Source: Chitinophaga pinensis DSM 2588
GTDB lineage: Bacteria; Bacteroidota; Bacteroidia; Chitinophagales; Chitinophagaceae
Length of the DNA stretch: 64,000 nucleotides
Reading direction: 5' to 3'
Assembly: GCF_000024005.1 (NCBI RefSeq)
Contig: NC_013132.1
Location: 4,086,001 to 4,150,000, forward strand
The notes under the pieces are model-generated. The model ran no database searches. It was not told where the DNA came from and saw only the letters and a list, made by a program, of their open reading frames with translations. Every line of letters starts with the position of its first letter. Positions within the stretch are counted from its first letter, which is position 1. A program made the position numbers and the translations under genes. Below are positions 33,765 to 43,070 of this stretch, piece by piece.

Positions 33765-35210
33765 TTATCCTACGCTACCTTCCAGTGTGATAGAGAGCAG
33801 TTTGCGCGCTTCTACGGCAAATTCCATCGGAAGCTGGTTCAGCACTTCCTGTGCGTAACCATTTACGATCAGTGCAACTGCTTTTTCTGTTTCTATACCA
33901 CGTTGATTAAGATAGAAGATCTGGTCTTCCCCGATTTTGGAAGTAGTTGCTTCGTGTTCAACGGTAGCAGTACTGTTCCTTGATTCGATGTAAGGGAAGG
34001 TGTGTGCACCGCAGCGATCGCCGATCAGCAGGGAGTCACACTGTGTAAAGTTACGTGCATTGGCAGCACGTGGTCCTACCTGTACCAGTCCGCGATAAGT
34101 ATTGTCGCTTAAACCAGCGGAAATACCTTTGGAGATGATACGGCTGCGGGTATTGCGGCCCAGGTGGTAGATCTTGGTACCGGTATCAGCGATCTGCTTG
34201 TTACGGGTTACGGCTACTGAGTAGAATTCACCCTCAGCATCATCCCCCTGCAGGATCACACTTGGATATTTCCAGGTGATCGCAGAACCGGTTTCTACCT
34301 GTGTCCAGGAGATCTTGCTGCTTTTACCCTTACAGATACCACGTTTGGTTACGAAGTTGTAAATACCGCCGTTACCGTCTTTATCACCAGGATACCAGTT
34401 TTGTACGGTAGAGTATTTGATCTCTGCATGGTCCATCGCAATGAGTTCCACCACTGCTGCGTGCAGCTGGTTTTCGTCACGTCTTGGCGCCGTACAACCT
34501 TCCAGGTAACTTACGTAGGAATTATCGTCAGCAATGATCAGGGTACGTTCGAACTGACCTGTGTTTTCCGCGTTGATACGGAAGTAGGTGCTCAGTTCCA
34601 TCGGACAGCGTACGCCTTTTGGAATGTATACAAAAGAGCCATCGGAGAATACAGCTGCATTCAGCGCGGCAAAGATGTTATCAGAGTGAGGGACTACAGT
34701 ACCCAGGTATTTTTTAACCAGGTCAGGATGGTTTCTTACCGCTTCTCCGAAGGAGCAGAAGATAATGCCCAGTTCCTGTAATTTGGCTTTGAAAGTAGTG
34801 GCAACGGAAACGCTGTCAAAGACAACGTCTACAGCAACGCCGGCCAATGCTTTCTGTTCATTGATAGGAATGCCCAGTTTTTCGAAGGTTGCCAGCAGTT
34901 CAGGATCCACTTCGTCCAGGCTGCCCAGCTGTTTTTTCTTCTTAGGAGCAGCGTAGTAGGAGAGTTTCTGAAGATCCAGTTCCGGCATTTCGAAATGCTG
35001 CCATTTAGGGAACTGCATCTTTTTAAAAGCCTGGAAACCCTTCAGACGCCATTCCAGCATCCATTCCGGCTCTTCTTTTTTGGCAGAAATAAAACGGATG
35101 GTGTCTTCATTCAGACCCACCGGCGCCATTTCCATCTCAATGTCAGTAGTGAAGCCAAACTCATATTCCCGGTTGGCTATGTCATCAATTATTTCGTTGC
35201 TGTTTCTCAT
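33765..35210 (-). CDS. sufB: SufB, Fe-S scaffold subunit
   Basis: 481 residues, the normal length. Family blocks are intact: [42 protein letters not shown] and the beta-helix segment [38 protein letters not shown]. The conserved Cys in YLEGCTAP and elsewhere are the likely sites for nascent cluster and persulfide. It follows the SufA-type carrier gene by 48 bp. Confidence 0.96.
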   Translation of the reverse strand: MRNSNEIIDDIANREYEFGFTTDIEMEMAPVGLNEDTIRFISAKKEEPEWMLEWRLKGFQAFKKMQFPKWQHFEMPELDLQKLSYYAAPKKKKQLGSLDEVDPELLATFEKLGIPINEQKALAGVAVDVVFDSVSVATTFKAKLQELGIIFCSFGEAVRNHPDLVKKYLGTVVPHSDNIFAALNAAVFSDGSFVYIPKGVRCPMELSTYFRINAENTGQFERTLIIADDNSYVSYLEGCTAPRRDENQLHAAVVELIAMDHAEIKYSTVQNWYPGDKDGNGGIYNFVTKRGICKGKSSKISWTQVETGSAITWKYPSVILQGDDAEGEFYSVAVTRNKQIADTGTKIYHLGRNTRSRIISKGISAGLSDNTYRGLVQVGPRAANARNFTQCDSLLIGDRCGAHTFPYIESRNSTATVEHEATTSKIGEDQIFYLNQRGIETEKAVALIVNGYAQEVLNQLPMEFAVEARKLLSITLEGSVG

Positions 35211-35258
35211 TTTCCGAGTTAATTAAGTAATGCAGAAGCCTGCTGGTGATAATGGGAA

Positions 35259-35588
35259 TTATACCGCAAAGCTTTCCCCACAGCTACAGGTACGGGTAGC
35301 ATTCGGGTTGTTGAAATAAAGCCCCTTGCCGTTGAGACCATCGGAATAATCCAACTCGGTGCCATACAGGTACAGGAGGCTCTTCATCTGCACCACAATT
35401 TTAACACCTTTATCTTCAAAGGTCTGATCGCCTTCTTCATGCTCTGAACTTTCAAACTTCAACACATATTCCAGTCCTGAACAACCGCCACCTTTTACGC
35501 CAACGCGTACGAAAGTACCGGGAGCATGGTTCTCCTTGACCATAAGGTCCTTTATATATTCGCCTGCTTTTTCTGATACTGTTATCAT
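35259..35588 (-). CDS. sufA: SufA/IscA-type Fe-S carrier
   Basis: A 109-residue A-type carrier. The three cluster-binding cysteines are present: Cys36 (GGGCSGLEY), and Cys101 and Cys103 (TRTCSCGESF). It takes clusters from SufBCD to target proteins. It is the first of the seven core suf genes in this operon (A-B-C-D-S-E-T) and lies 99 bp after the FMN reductase gene in the same direction, so it may have its own promoter or share the upstream one. Confidence 0.94.
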   Translation of the reverse strand: MITVSEKAGEYIKDLMVKENHAPGTFVRVGVKGGGCSGLEYVLKFESSEHEEGDQTFEDKGVKIVVQMKSLLYLYGTELDYSDGLNGKGLYFNNPNATRTCSCGESFAV

Positions 35589-35687
35589 ATTGCTTCCTTT
35601 TATACAGATTTCACCATAGTATGATAATGCGTGGTGAGACCATTTACCTGACGTTTATTTTATCGGGAAATTGTAAATACTTCCTTC

Positions 35688-36269
35688 TCAGAGATTATCA
35701 TTCACATTTACCAACGGGATCTTTGCCCCGATTTTGGCATCTCCCAGCAGAGAGATCATTCTGTCGAACTTATTCTTATATGACGTGGTGAATGTTTTCG
35801 TCTCCTGGTCATAAAGATGTTCTTTCATAATGGGTACGGAAAATGGTAACACCCATGCCCTCAGGGCTTTAGCTACCGAATCCATCGCATTAATACCCTG
35901 CATGGCCTGAGAACCGTCTCCCCAGCACACCAAAGCTACAACCTTTCCCGTTAAATAAGGATTACTGAGCTTGCTGGTCATTTCCAGCCAGTCCAGGGCA
36001 TTCTTCATGACGCCCGTCATACTGCCATGATAAAGCGGAGTGAGCCATACATGGACATCCGCCTTGCAGAAGGCATCGCACATTTTTTTAACGGATTCGG
36101 GCATTTCTCCCTTGGGATATGCAAAGAACGGAATATGGCCGTCAACAGGGCTGAACACTTCCGTAGAAAATCCTTTTTGGCGGAACTGTTCTTCGAAGTA
36201 CCCCGTCAACTGATTGGCAGTTGTATAGGGGCTACTGTCCATTGTGCCGTTGAAGATCAAGACGTTCAT
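35688..36269 (-). CDS. NAD(P)H-dependent FMN reductase / flavodoxin-fold oxidoreductase
   Basis: A 193-residue flavodoxin-fold protein. FMN-binding loop FNGTMDSSPYTTAN near the N-terminus, then WLTPLYHGSMTGVMKNALDWLE (about 76-97) as the conserved flavin and dimer motif of the NADPH-dependent FMN reductase family. It lies upstream of the suf genes, in the same direction, and could supply electrons for iron or cluster chemistry. A clear promoter (TTG-N18-TAATTTTG) precedes it. Its link to the SUF system is from context only. Confidence 0.85.
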   Translation of the reverse strand: MNVLIFNGTMDSSPYTTANQLTGYFEEQFRQKGFSTEVFSPVDGHIPFFAYPKGEMPESVKKMCDAFCKADVHVWLTPLYHGSMTGVMKNALDWLEMTSKLSNPYLTGKVVALVCWGDGSQAMQGINAMDSVAKALRAWVLPFSVPIMKEHLYDQETKTFTTSYKNKFDRMISLLGDAKIGAKIPLVNVNDNL

Positions 36270-36324
36270 TTAAAATTCTCCTGTTTTAAGCTGTTGTTCT
36301 GGCAACAAATTTTTTTAACTCCTA

Positions 36325-36353
36325 CAAAATTACGACATTTGAGAATAAAACAA
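36325..36353 (-). promoter_or_regulatory. Promoter of the FMN reductase-suf cluster
   Basis: On the minus strand, TTG (36351-36353) is followed after 18 bp by TAATTTTG (36325-36332), a good Bacteroidota -33/-7 pair. It gives a leader of about 50 nt. It reaches to within 9 bp of the TTG start of the divergent regulator, so a regulator bound here would affect both. Confidence 0.65.
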
Positions 36354-36361
36354 GTAATAAC

Positions 36362-37024
36362 TTGGAAAATTATAGACCCATCACAAAAGCAACTGCTGAC
36401 AAGTTTTTGCAGTTACTCAAAACGAAGGGGCCTCAGTCGGCCGCTATGTTGGCTGCTGCGCTAGGTATAACAGGAGAGGGCGCCCGCCTGCAGCTGCTGA
36501 AGCTTGCAGAAGAAGGGCTTGTGGTGTCGGCTACCAGCTCAAGAGGCGTGGGCCGGCCCGTTCAGATATGGGATCTTACACCATTAGGTCATGCCCATTT
36601 TCCAGACACACATGTAGAGCTGACACTGCAATTAATAGAAACCATCCGCCGGGAACTCGGCGAAGCTGCTCTTGAAAAAGTCGTGGCCGCCCGTGAATTC
36701 CAGCAACAGGAGAAATATATCAATGCACTGACAGGCATTACCGGCCTGGCAGAAAGACTGGCGCAATTTGCGACTATCCGCTCTTCCGAAGGCTACCTGG
36801 CCGAATGGAAAGAGGAAGAAGATGGCTTTGTATTCATTGAAAATCATTGCCCTATCTGCTGCGCTGCCACGCAGTGCGCTAATATCTGCGAGTCTGAACT
36901 GAAAACCTTCCGTACCATCATGGGTGAGGAAGTAGACGTAAAACGTGTCGATCACATTATTGCCGGTAACCGTCGTTGCGTATATAAGATCACGCGTATT
37001 AAAGAGTTGATTACCAGTCGATAA
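36362..37024 (+). CDS. SufR-like winged-helix regulator with C-terminal Cys cluster
   Basis: 220 residues. Winged helix at about 10-75 (AAALGITGEGARLQLLKLAEEGLV, GRPVQIWDLTPLGHAHFPDTHVEL). The C-terminal domain has the SufR-type Fe-S motif: CPICCAATQCANICESELKTF and NRRCVYKI, with extra cysteines. Such proteins sense Fe-S cluster status and repress suf genes. It is divergent from the FMN reductase-suf cluster. No upstream ATG is in frame and the first internal ATG lies within the helix-turn-helix, so a TTG start is chosen. The COG2345 family also has other members, so SufR function is probable, not certain. Confidence 0.8.
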   Translation: MENYRPITKATADKFLQLLKTKGPQSAAMLAAALGITGEGARLQLLKLAEEGLVVSATSSRGVGRPVQIWDLTPLGHAHFPDTHVELTLQLIETIRRELGEAALEKVVAAREFQQQEKYINALTGITGLAERLAQFATIRSSEGYLAEWKEEEDGFVFIENHCPICCAATQCANICESELKTFRTIMGEEVDVKRVDHIIAGNRRCVYKITRIKELITSR

Positions 37025-37046
37025 GCATAGTTGCTCATAAATAATT

Positions 37047-37078
37047 AAAAGGGTATATCCGTTGGATGTACCCTTTTT
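37047..37078 (+). terminator. Terminator of the SufR-like gene
   Basis: A 13-bp stem (AAAAGGGTATATC with GATGTACCCTTTT, one G-U pair), 5-nt loop, then a T run. Confidence 0.85.
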
Positions 37079-37161
37079 CAATTATGTCAGTATGCCTCCT
37101 TATATTATTGTTGATTTAAAAAATGTCCTGGTTGCTAAGCGAGATGTATGCTGCTATGGAT

Positions 37162-37255
37162 TTGAGAAGGGCTATCTGGCTGATAGCTCCTTCTCAAACC
37201 CTCAACCGTATGCTCCAACTAAGCCCCTCAGCTGTATGCTCCAACTAAAACCCAA
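37162..37255. repeat. Hairpin plus 23-bp tandem repeat in a short spacer
   Basis: A hairpin, GAGAAGGGCTATC...GATAGCtCCTTCTC, with one bulge, at about 37166-37197. It is followed by two tandem copies of CCTCA(A/G)C(C/T)GTATGCTCCAACTAA. It sits just downstream of the EamA gene and may end its transcript. Confidence 0.5.
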
Positions 37256-37669
37256 TTATAGAATCAATACCAAGGTCCCCGCTATAATCAACACCGCCCC
37301 GATCGCCATCTTTATTGTCAGTGCCTCATGTAAAAATATTATTGATAAAATAATGGTCAATGCAACGCTTAACTTATCTACTGGTGCAACCTGTGATACT
37401 TTACCCATTTGCAAGGCCTTAAAGTAAAAGATCCAGGAAAGCCCCGTCGCCATACCCGACAATACCAGAAAGACCAGGTTCGTCTTCGACAGGTGCTGCA
37501 ATCCCTTCCCCTCACCCCGGAAAAAGACAATTCCCCAGGCCATGATCAGGATAATCACTGTTCTGATAGCTGTCGCCAGGTCAGAATTCACTCCGGCCAC
37601 ACCAATTTTAGCAAAAATTGCTGTCAGTGAAGCAAATAAAGCAGAAAGTAATGCATATAACCACCACAT
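37256..37669 (-). CDS. Single-domain EamA transporter (four to five helices)
   Basis: 137 residues from the ATG at 37667-37669. It is one EamA domain only, where most EamA (DMT-superfamily) transporters have two, so it should act as a dimer. Motifs: WWLYALLSALFASLTAIFAKIGV at the start, SWIFYFKALQMGKVSQVAPVDKLSV and the last helix AIGAVLIIAGTLVL. The export substrate is unknown. The preceding acetyltransferase stop (37672) lies two bases away, so the two are translationally linked. Confidence 0.85.
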   Translation of the reverse strand: MWWLYALLSALFASLTAIFAKIGVAGVNSDLATAIRTVIILIMAWGIVFFRGEGKGLQHLSKTNLVFLVLSGMATGLSWIFYFKALQMGKVSQVAPVDKLSVALTIILSIIFLHEALTIKMAIGAVLIIAGTLVLIL

Positions 37670-37671
37670 GC

Positions 37672-38163
37672 TCAATAGATTCTTTTACCAAGTATGTTCA
37701 GGCTCCTTTCTACACCATCCAGCACCGCAATATTCGGAAGGTGCGCCCATTCTTTAAATCCTAACTGTTCAAACAACTTCAAACTGGGAATGTTATGCGC
37801 AAAGATGAAACCGAGTAAAGTATGTACTTTAATGGCAGGACACTGTTCCATTGCATATTCCAGGATTTTCTTACCATATCCTTTACCACGTGTATTTTCA
37901 TGCAGGTAAATACTGATCTCGGCAGTGCCGTCATACGCCGGACGACCATAAAAAGATTGAAAACTGACCCATCCCACGGAAACACCTTCATCTTCTACCA
38001 TCCATAAAGGACGTTTTTCCGGAGAATGAATGTCAAACCAATGCTGTCTGCTTTCCACAGTAACCGGTTCTGTATCGGCCGTTACCATACGACCTGCAAT
38101 AGTTGTGTTGTAAATAGCGACAATTTCCGGAAGATCTTCCTGCGTAGCGTTCCTGTAGTTCAT
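37672..38163 (-). CDS. GNAT acetyltransferase, phosphinothricin acetyltransferase-like
   Basis: 163 residues from the ATG at 38161-38163. The GNAT motif for acetyl-CoA is HENTRGKGYGKKILEYAM (about 80-97). The overall layout (YRNATQEDLPEIVAIYNTTIAGRMVTADTEPVT at the start, AHNIPSLKLFEQLGFKEW near the end) fits the PAT/YncA group, which acetylates small amines or methionine analogues. It is co-directional with and almost touching the EamA gene, a plausible modify-and-export pair. Confidence 0.9.
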   Translation of the reverse strand: MNYRNATQEDLPEIVAIYNTTIAGRMVTADTEPVTVESRQHWFDIHSPEKRPLWMVEDEGVSVGWVSFQSFYGRPAYDGTAEISIYLHENTRGKGYGKKILEYAMEQCPAIKVHTLLGFIFAHNIPSLKLFEQLGFKEWAHLPNIAVLDGVERSLNILGKRIY

Positions 38164-38411
38164 TATACTGATGTGATTAGATAGACGCAAACGTAATAAA
38201 AACCGGCATCATTCGCAGTGAAATCTTCCCTTGTTTTGTAGTTATTATCACAAGATCAAAAGACACTGTTTTATGTATAGTCTGACTATACTTATCCAAC
38301 GTTATACTTGCGATCAAAACGAAGGATTGAACGAAAAATGAGTATTATATAACCCTGTTCTGACACATGAAGGGAGAGAGCTGACAGCTTTTACGGCCGC
38401 TAATTGCTTAC

Positions 38412-38969
38412 CTAAAATTGCATATCATAACGGTAATCCTTCTGCAGTAAACTCGTAATAAAAGCATTCACAAACTTTCCTTTCTGAAAGAACGCTTCGC
38501 GTACAAGTCCTTCCTGTTCAAACCCAAGGCGTTGCAGCAAACGATAAGAATTAATATTGGCGGGATCCACATAGGCTTCGATGCGGTTCATCTGTAATTC
38601 TTCGAAGCCATATTGTAGTAGACGATGGATACTGTTTGTCATAATACCTTTTCCCCAGTAAGCGGGGAGGAGGTCGTATCCCAGTTCCATTTTATAATGT
38701 GTACGGTTGATATGATGAAAGCCACAGGTACCGATCAGTTCATTGCGTCCGTTAATAGTGATGGCCCAGCGCATACCCTCGCCGCTGGCCAGCTTTTCTC
38801 TGAAAAAAGAGATCAGCTGTACGGCTTCCGATACATTCACAAACTTTTCGATGTCCATAAAGCGCACCACTTTTTCGTGAGAAAAAAGGCTGAAGAGCGC
38901 TGCAATGTCCCTTTCGTCTATTGTCCGCAGACTGATATCGCCGGTTGTAAGCGTGGGTATTTCCATCAT
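38412..38969 (-). CDS. GNAT acetyltransferase, RimJ/RimL-like
   Basis: A 185-residue GNAT enzyme of the RimJ/RimL type. The opening LTTGDISLRTIDERDIAALF, the acetyl-CoA loop GYDLLPAYWGKGIMTNSIHRLLQYGF, and MNRIEAYVDPANINSYRLLQRLGFEQEG are typical. By family it acetylates N-terminal amines of ribosomal proteins or other substrates. It follows the AI-2E gene in the same direction with a gap of six bases, so they may be co-transcribed. Confidence 0.9.
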   Translation of the reverse strand: MMEIPTLTTGDISLRTIDERDIAALFSLFSHEKVVRFMDIEKFVNVSEAVQLISFFREKLASGEGMRWAITINGRNELIGTCGFHHINRTHYKMELGYDLLPAYWGKGIMTNSIHRLLQYGFEELQMNRIEAYVDPANINSYRLLQRLGFEQEGLVREAFFQKGKFVNAFITSLLQKDYRYDMQF

Positions 38970-38975
38970 GACTGT

Positions 38976-40079
38976 TTATTCACTGACTGGATCCGGTCCT
39001 TTTTCTTCTATGACCGGTGCTTTCTTGCTTTTTAAGGTAACGTCCCCCAGCAACAGGGCCCAGGGTTGCATATATTCTATATGTTCAAATACGATTTTCA
39101 GAATGGCGATAAATGGAATAGCGAGAAACATGCCGGGAACGCCCCATATCAGGTTACCGGATACAACACCGAGGATGGTGACTAATGCATTGATCTTCAC
39201 TTTAGAACCCATAATACGCGGTAAGAGGATGTTACTGTCTAAGAAATGGACCAGCAGCAGGCCTGCACCCACCTGTATAGACGCCGCGAGGGAACTGTTA
39301 GTGAGCGTGAGCAACATACAAATAATAGTGGCTACATATATGCCGAGATAGGGGATAAGATTGAAGAGGGCAGCCATGATACCCAGCAGGGTGGCGTATT
39401 TCACACCGAATATCCATAACATCGCACAGTTCACAACCGCGACCACCAGCATTTCTATCATCAGTCCGGATACATATCCTTTAATAATATAACGGGTCTG
39501 CATCACTACGTCCAGCAGCTTGTCGCGGTGTTTTTCCCTGAACAGGCGTATCAGAAAAGTGAAGATCAGGGAACGGTATAACAGCAGGAAGAAACTATAT
39601 AATAATACGAAGATGACGAAGATCAGCAGAGAAGATAAGGAGAGGAGGGTACTACTGATAAAACCGGTCGCGCTGCCCAGGGTACCCATAGCCATCTGTT
39701 CCAGGTAATCCATCTGACGAGCGGTATCAATATGGAACTTTACGTTTATCCATTGCTGTAAAGAGTTGAGCGAAGTCAACAGTTGTTGCTGCAACTGTGG
39801 GAAATCCGCCACAAACGATCCCATTTGTGCTGCCAGCAGCAATAAGATGCCTAACAACATTATCACAAAGAGGAAAATGACGGTAAATGCCGCCAGTCCT
39901 CTTGAGAAGCGCCACTTTTCCAGCTGATTAGCCATCGGCAACAGCATAATAGACACCAGCATGGCAAATGCAAGAGGAATGATCAGCTCATGTCCCAGGC
40001 GGGCAACATAGATAATCAGTATAATGCATAACAGGGTGTAGGCCAGCCGGGCATTAAATGGCAGCTTTACTTGATTCAT
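38976..40079 (-). CDS. AI-2E family membrane transporter
   Basis: 367 residues from the ATG at 40077-40079. Eight or so helices arranged as in PF01594: three at the N-terminus, a soluble insertion (about 90-140, FVADFPQLQQQLLTSLNSLQQW), then four or five, including the LFNLIPYLGIYVATI motif. Members export AI-2 or act as Na+/H+ antiporters; the substrate is not predictable here. It precedes the RimJ-like gene by six bases. Confidence 0.9.
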   Translation of the reverse strand: MNQVKLPFNARLAYTLLCIILIIYVARLGHELIIPLAFAMLVSIMLLPMANQLEKWRFSRGLAAFTVIFLFVIMLLGILLLLAAQMGSFVADFPQLQQQLLTSLNSLQQWINVKFHIDTARQMDYLEQMAMGTLGSATGFISSTLLSLSSLLIFVIFVLLYSFFLLLYRSLIFTFLIRLFREKHRDKLLDVVMQTRYIIKGYVSGLMIEMLVVAVVNCAMLWIFGVKYATLLGIMAALFNLIPYLGIYVATIICMLLTLTNSSLAASIQVGAGLLLVHFLDSNILLPRIMGSKVKINALVTILGVVSGNLIWGVPGMFLAIPFIAILKIVFEHIEYMQPWALLLGDVTLKSKKAPVIEEKGPDPVSE

Positions 40080-40136
40080 GGACAGTCTTATTTCCCTCAA
40101 ATATATATTTTTAAAGAGGGAAACAGAAACTGCGCA

Positions 40137-41063
40137 TCAGATGAGTTGCTTGAAATGGGGGATATAAATGACGCACGAATTAGGCGCGAGCATCGATATA
40201 AAGAAATGAGTACCACTCATTTTGAAAACGCCTTCTTTGATGTAGCGGTCTATAAACTCGTACATGGGAATACCTGCAGTCGCAAAATCCGTTGGTACCG
40301 GCAGCGTGATATAATGTCCGCCAGGTATACGTTTGATCATTAATTTTTCTCCCAGGATGGTCTGTTCCAATGCCGGTGTGACATCCTTATTCGGTATCAG
40401 GATACCCGCATACATGCTCATACGTTCATAATCAGTTACAGGCACTGAGTCCAGTGTACTGGTGATCACTTTTGCATTGACCAGGTTATGATTACTGATG
40501 ATGCCACGCATCCGCTGTTCTTCCCGGTTCATTTTCATGATCATCTGTGCAACAGGATCCTGGCCACGGGATAACAGGTTATAATACAGCGTACTATCCG
40601 GCAGGTGATCGGTTTCTGTCCGCTCAAAACTGAACAAAGGAGTGAACAGTTCTCCCTGTTTATCAAATGCCTGTACGATCAGGTTTACCATGTCCAGCGT
40701 CCGCTTTTCATTGGGCAATGTTTCTATCTTTCTGAAATTACGCGGACTCTTGTTGAAGTACTGCGTAAATGCTTTAGTATAGGCGGCTACGGTAGCATAA
40801 CCTGTTCTGTCGCCTATCTCGCTGATATTGTAACCGCTGTGTCGCAACAAACCCGCAGATACTTCCAGCCGGTGCCGTTTCACATATTGCCAGTATGGCT
40901 CTCCGATAACGGTTGTAAAACTGTGATAAAAATAAGAATAAGAGATTCCCAAGTATTCGGATACGTCTTTCATCTCGAACGCGTCAGATATATGATCGTC
41001 CGCATAGCTAAGCGCTTTGAGGGCCATCAGCTCCATTTCACGAGCCGGAGGGTTGTGGGTCAT
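40137..41063 (-). CDS. AraC-type regulator with GyrI-like effector domain
   Basis: 308 residues. The AraC DNA-binding domain is N-terminal (about 13-110: MKDVSEYLGISYSYFYHSFTTVIGEPYWQYVKRHRLE, SEIGDRTGYATVAAYTKAFTQYFNKSPRNFRK). The C-terminal half (about 150-305) resembles the GyrI/Rob small-molecule binding domain (ITSTLDSVPVTDYERMSMYAGILI, GGHYITLPVPTDFATAGIPMYEFIDRYIKEG). This is the order found in Rob and SoxS-like multidrug sensors. It may control the nearby transporter and acetyltransferase genes. The ATG at 41061-41063 is used. Confidence 0.88.
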   Translation of the reverse strand: MTHNPPAREMELMALKALSYADDHISDAFEMKDVSEYLGISYSYFYHSFTTVIGEPYWQYVKRHRLEVSAGLLRHSGYNISEIGDRTGYATVAAYTKAFTQYFNKSPRNFRKIETLPNEKRTLDMVNLIVQAFDKQGELFTPLFSFERTETDHLPDSTLYYNLLSRGQDPVAQMIMKMNREEQRMRGIISNHNLVNAKVITSTLDSVPVTDYERMSMYAGILIPNKDVTPALEQTILGEKLMIKRIPGGHYITLPVPTDFATAGIPMYEFIDRYIKEGVFKMSGTHFFISMLAPNSCVIYIPHFKQLI

Positions 41064-41066
41064 AGA

Positions 41067-41442
41067 CTATATTAATTTGAGGTGTTAAATGGTTCCAGTA
41101 GGTTTTTCTAACGTCCACGCTGTTGTTTACTTAAACAATAATTTACATATTAGATAAATCACTAAGCGATAGTCTCCGAATTTAAGCTTTTAGAAGAATA
41201 TGACGAAAAAAAACGTGTTAACGCCAAATGTTATTGAGTACTTTTTGCGTAGAGAAATGGAAAATTCTTACTTTCGCGGCCTTCAAAACGGAAATATTTA
41301 ACAATTTTTATGCATTTTTCGCGTTTGAATAGAACTTAGTACAATTATTGCAATTGTTCCGCCTGTTTACCCCTTATGCCTGCTGAAGTACGTCCGGAAC
41401 GAGTCCGGATGCATAAATCATGATCTTTAATCAATCCCTTTA
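41067..41442. other. Intergenic region of 379 bp with one promoter
   Basis: Contains a promoter at 41244-41276 for the DUF6089 gene, leaving a leader of about 160 nt. No convincing gene. Confidence 0.6.
41244..41276 (+). promoter_or_regulatory. Promoter of the DUF6089 gene
   Basis: TTTG (41244-41247) and, after 21 bp, TACTTTCG (41269-41276). One base departs from the TAnnTTTG consensus. Confidence 0.5.
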
Positions 41443-41445
41443 TTG

Positions 41446-42357
41446 ATGCCAAATCTAAGTTTATTGAAGAATCGTTTATCTCGTGCTGCATGGAAAAGAG
41501 TGGTTGTTGTTTTATTGATATGTGCCCCTTTTAGCGGTTTCGCGCAATACTGGCAGGCGGGTGGTTTCATCGGTACGAGTAACTATAGCGGCGACCTTGT
41601 ACAAACAAAAGTTGATCTGAAATACACTCGTTTTGCACTTGGTGTATTTGTAAAAAGAGATATCAACCGTTACCTCACGATCCGTGGGGGCCTTTCCTAC
41701 GGAAGGATTGCGGGCGCCGACAGTACCAATAGAGATACTTTCCTGTTGAAGCGTAACCTTAGTTTCCGTTCTCCGATATGGGAAGGACAACTGGGCTTTG
41801 AATTTAATTTCCTGGACCTGGACGAGAAAAAGATCACACCATATGTATTCGCCAGCGTAGCGTTGTTTAGTTTTTATCCGACAACGAAAGACTCGCTCGG
41901 TAATACCGTGAATCTCCGTCCCCTGGGTACAGAAGGACAAGGGTTAGCAGCTTATCCTACGCGTAAGGAATACAATCTCCGCCAGATCTCTATTCCGTTT
42001 GGTGCAGGTGTGAAAATACTCCTGACGGAGAACTGGATTGCGGGCTTCGAATTTGGTCTGCGTAAGACGTTTACCGATTACCTGGATGATGTGAGTCTGA
42101 CGTATGTAGACAGAAATACGCTGGTAAGAACACGCGGACAAAAAGCGGCTAACTTTGCTTATCGTGGTGATGAAGTGACGCTCGGTAGTCATGTTACACC
42201 AGGTACTTATCCTGCGGATGGCACTACACGTGGTTCTGATAAATATAAAGACTGGTATATATTTTCAGGCTTCACACTCAGTTATCGCTTCGGTGGGGGC
42301 AGCAATGCGCATAATAACTGGAAAAGACAGAAAGTATCACAGTGTCCAAGATTCTAA
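41446..42357 (+). CDS. DUF6089-family outer-membrane beta-barrel protein
   Basis: 303 residues. A signal sequence runs to APFSGFAQ, and the mature protein starts QYWQAGGFIGTSNYSGDLVQ, the hallmark of DUF6089. It shows alternating beta strands and aromatic girdles (WEGQLGFEFNFLDL, FSGFTLSYRFGGG) that fit an eight- to ten-stranded barrel. The family is widespread in Bacteroidota, of unknown function. The ATG at 41446 is used, with a TTG just upstream rejected. Confidence 0.85.
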   Translation: MPNLSLLKNRLSRAAWKRVVVVLLICAPFSGFAQYWQAGGFIGTSNYSGDLVQTKVDLKYTRFALGVFVKRDINRYLTIRGGLSYGRIAGADSTNRDTFLLKRNLSFRSPIWEGQLGFEFNFLDLDEKKITPYVFASVALFSFYPTTKDSLGNTVNLRPLGTEGQGLAAYPTRKEYNLRQISIPFGAGVKILLTENWIAGFEFGLRKTFTDYLDDVSLTYVDRNTLVRTRGQKAANFAYRGDEVTLGSHVTPGTYPADGTTRGSDKYKDWYIFSGFTLSYRFGGGSNAHNNWKRQKVSQCPRF

Positions 42358-42666
42358 TAATATAGTGTTGTTATTACATACTAAGCAACAGCCGCTTCTT
42401 TTACCAGAAGCGGCTGTTTTTTTAAGGTATACAGAAAAAAATAAGTGAGCGGCGAGCGATAAATCTTTTTTGGCATACTTCTTGAAATTTACCTACCAGA
42501 CGGAACAAAAAAAACGTCGCCAACGAATACACATACTAGATATTAAAAAAAACCGTTTAATCACAAACACGAAACACCATCATCTTTATTAACTTATTTA
42601 ATCTAAGCGGACAACTATTCCAATCTAATTAATTTAATTTCCATCAACTACAAAATCGAACAACGT
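42358..42666. other. Intergenic region of 309 bp
   Basis: Apart from the terminator at 42387-42424 it is AT-rich with no gene. The promoter of the His/Pro-rich protein should lie in its right half. Confidence 0.5.
42387..42424 (+). terminator. Terminator of the DUF6089 gene
   Basis: A perfect 13-bp stem, AACAGCCGCTTCT/AGAAGCGGCTGTT, 6-nt loop, then a run of T. Confidence 0.92.
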
Positions 42667-42987
42667 ATGAAACAGATAGTATTAGTATTACTGCTGATAG
42701 GGGGAGGTATACTCGGTGCACAGGCTCAGGGAAGAAGAGGACACGGTCATCATGATGATTGCCGTCCAAGAAACTACAGAGTACACCATGGTCGTTGGGA
42801 TGATTGCAACAGGGATTACAGAGGCGCTTATTACAGCTGCCGTCCGGCTCCGGCCCAGGTAGTATATGTACAACCTGCTCCTGTAGTGTATGTACCCGCT
42901 CCACCACCACCTCCACGTCCGAGAGTCGTATACCAGCGCTCTCCGAAAGTAGTGATCGCTACAGGTCCGATTGTAGTAGGGCTGTAA
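42667..42987 (+). CDS. Small secreted His-rich, Pro/Val-rich protein
   Basis: 106 residues. Signal peptide MKQIVLVLLLIGGGILGAQAQ. The mature N-terminus is rich in His, Asp and Arg (GRRGHGHHDDCRPRN, VHHGRWDDCNRDYRG), which could bind metal. The middle has repeated VVYV(P/Q)AP-type units and a PPPPP run, and the tail is hydrophobic (VVIATGPIVVGL). Function unknown. It is monocistronic and followed by a folded intergenic element. Low-complexity but with a clean signal peptide, so the coding call is fairly safe. Confidence 0.7.
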   Translation: MKQIVLVLLLIGGGILGAQAQGRRGHGHHDDCRPRNYRVHHGRWDDCNRDYRGAYYSCRPAPAQVVYVQPAPVVYVPAPPPPPRPRVVYQRSPKVVIATGPIVVGL

Positions 42988-42992
42988 AATAA

Positions 42993-43058
42993 TTGTTCCG
43001 AAAGGACGGCGGTTTCCGGAAGGAAAGCACCTTACCCGGGTTTCAACCGTCAGAACAA
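42993..43058. other. Nested stem-loop element upstream of ubiD
   Basis: Four stacked stems enclose one another: TTGTTC/GAACAA, GACGG/CCGTC, CCGG/CCGG and AAGG/CCTT, the last with a 6-nt loop. The right strand has a 2-nt bulge. No T tract follows. Confidence 0.45.
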
Positions 43059-43070
43059 CGGAATTAAGGA

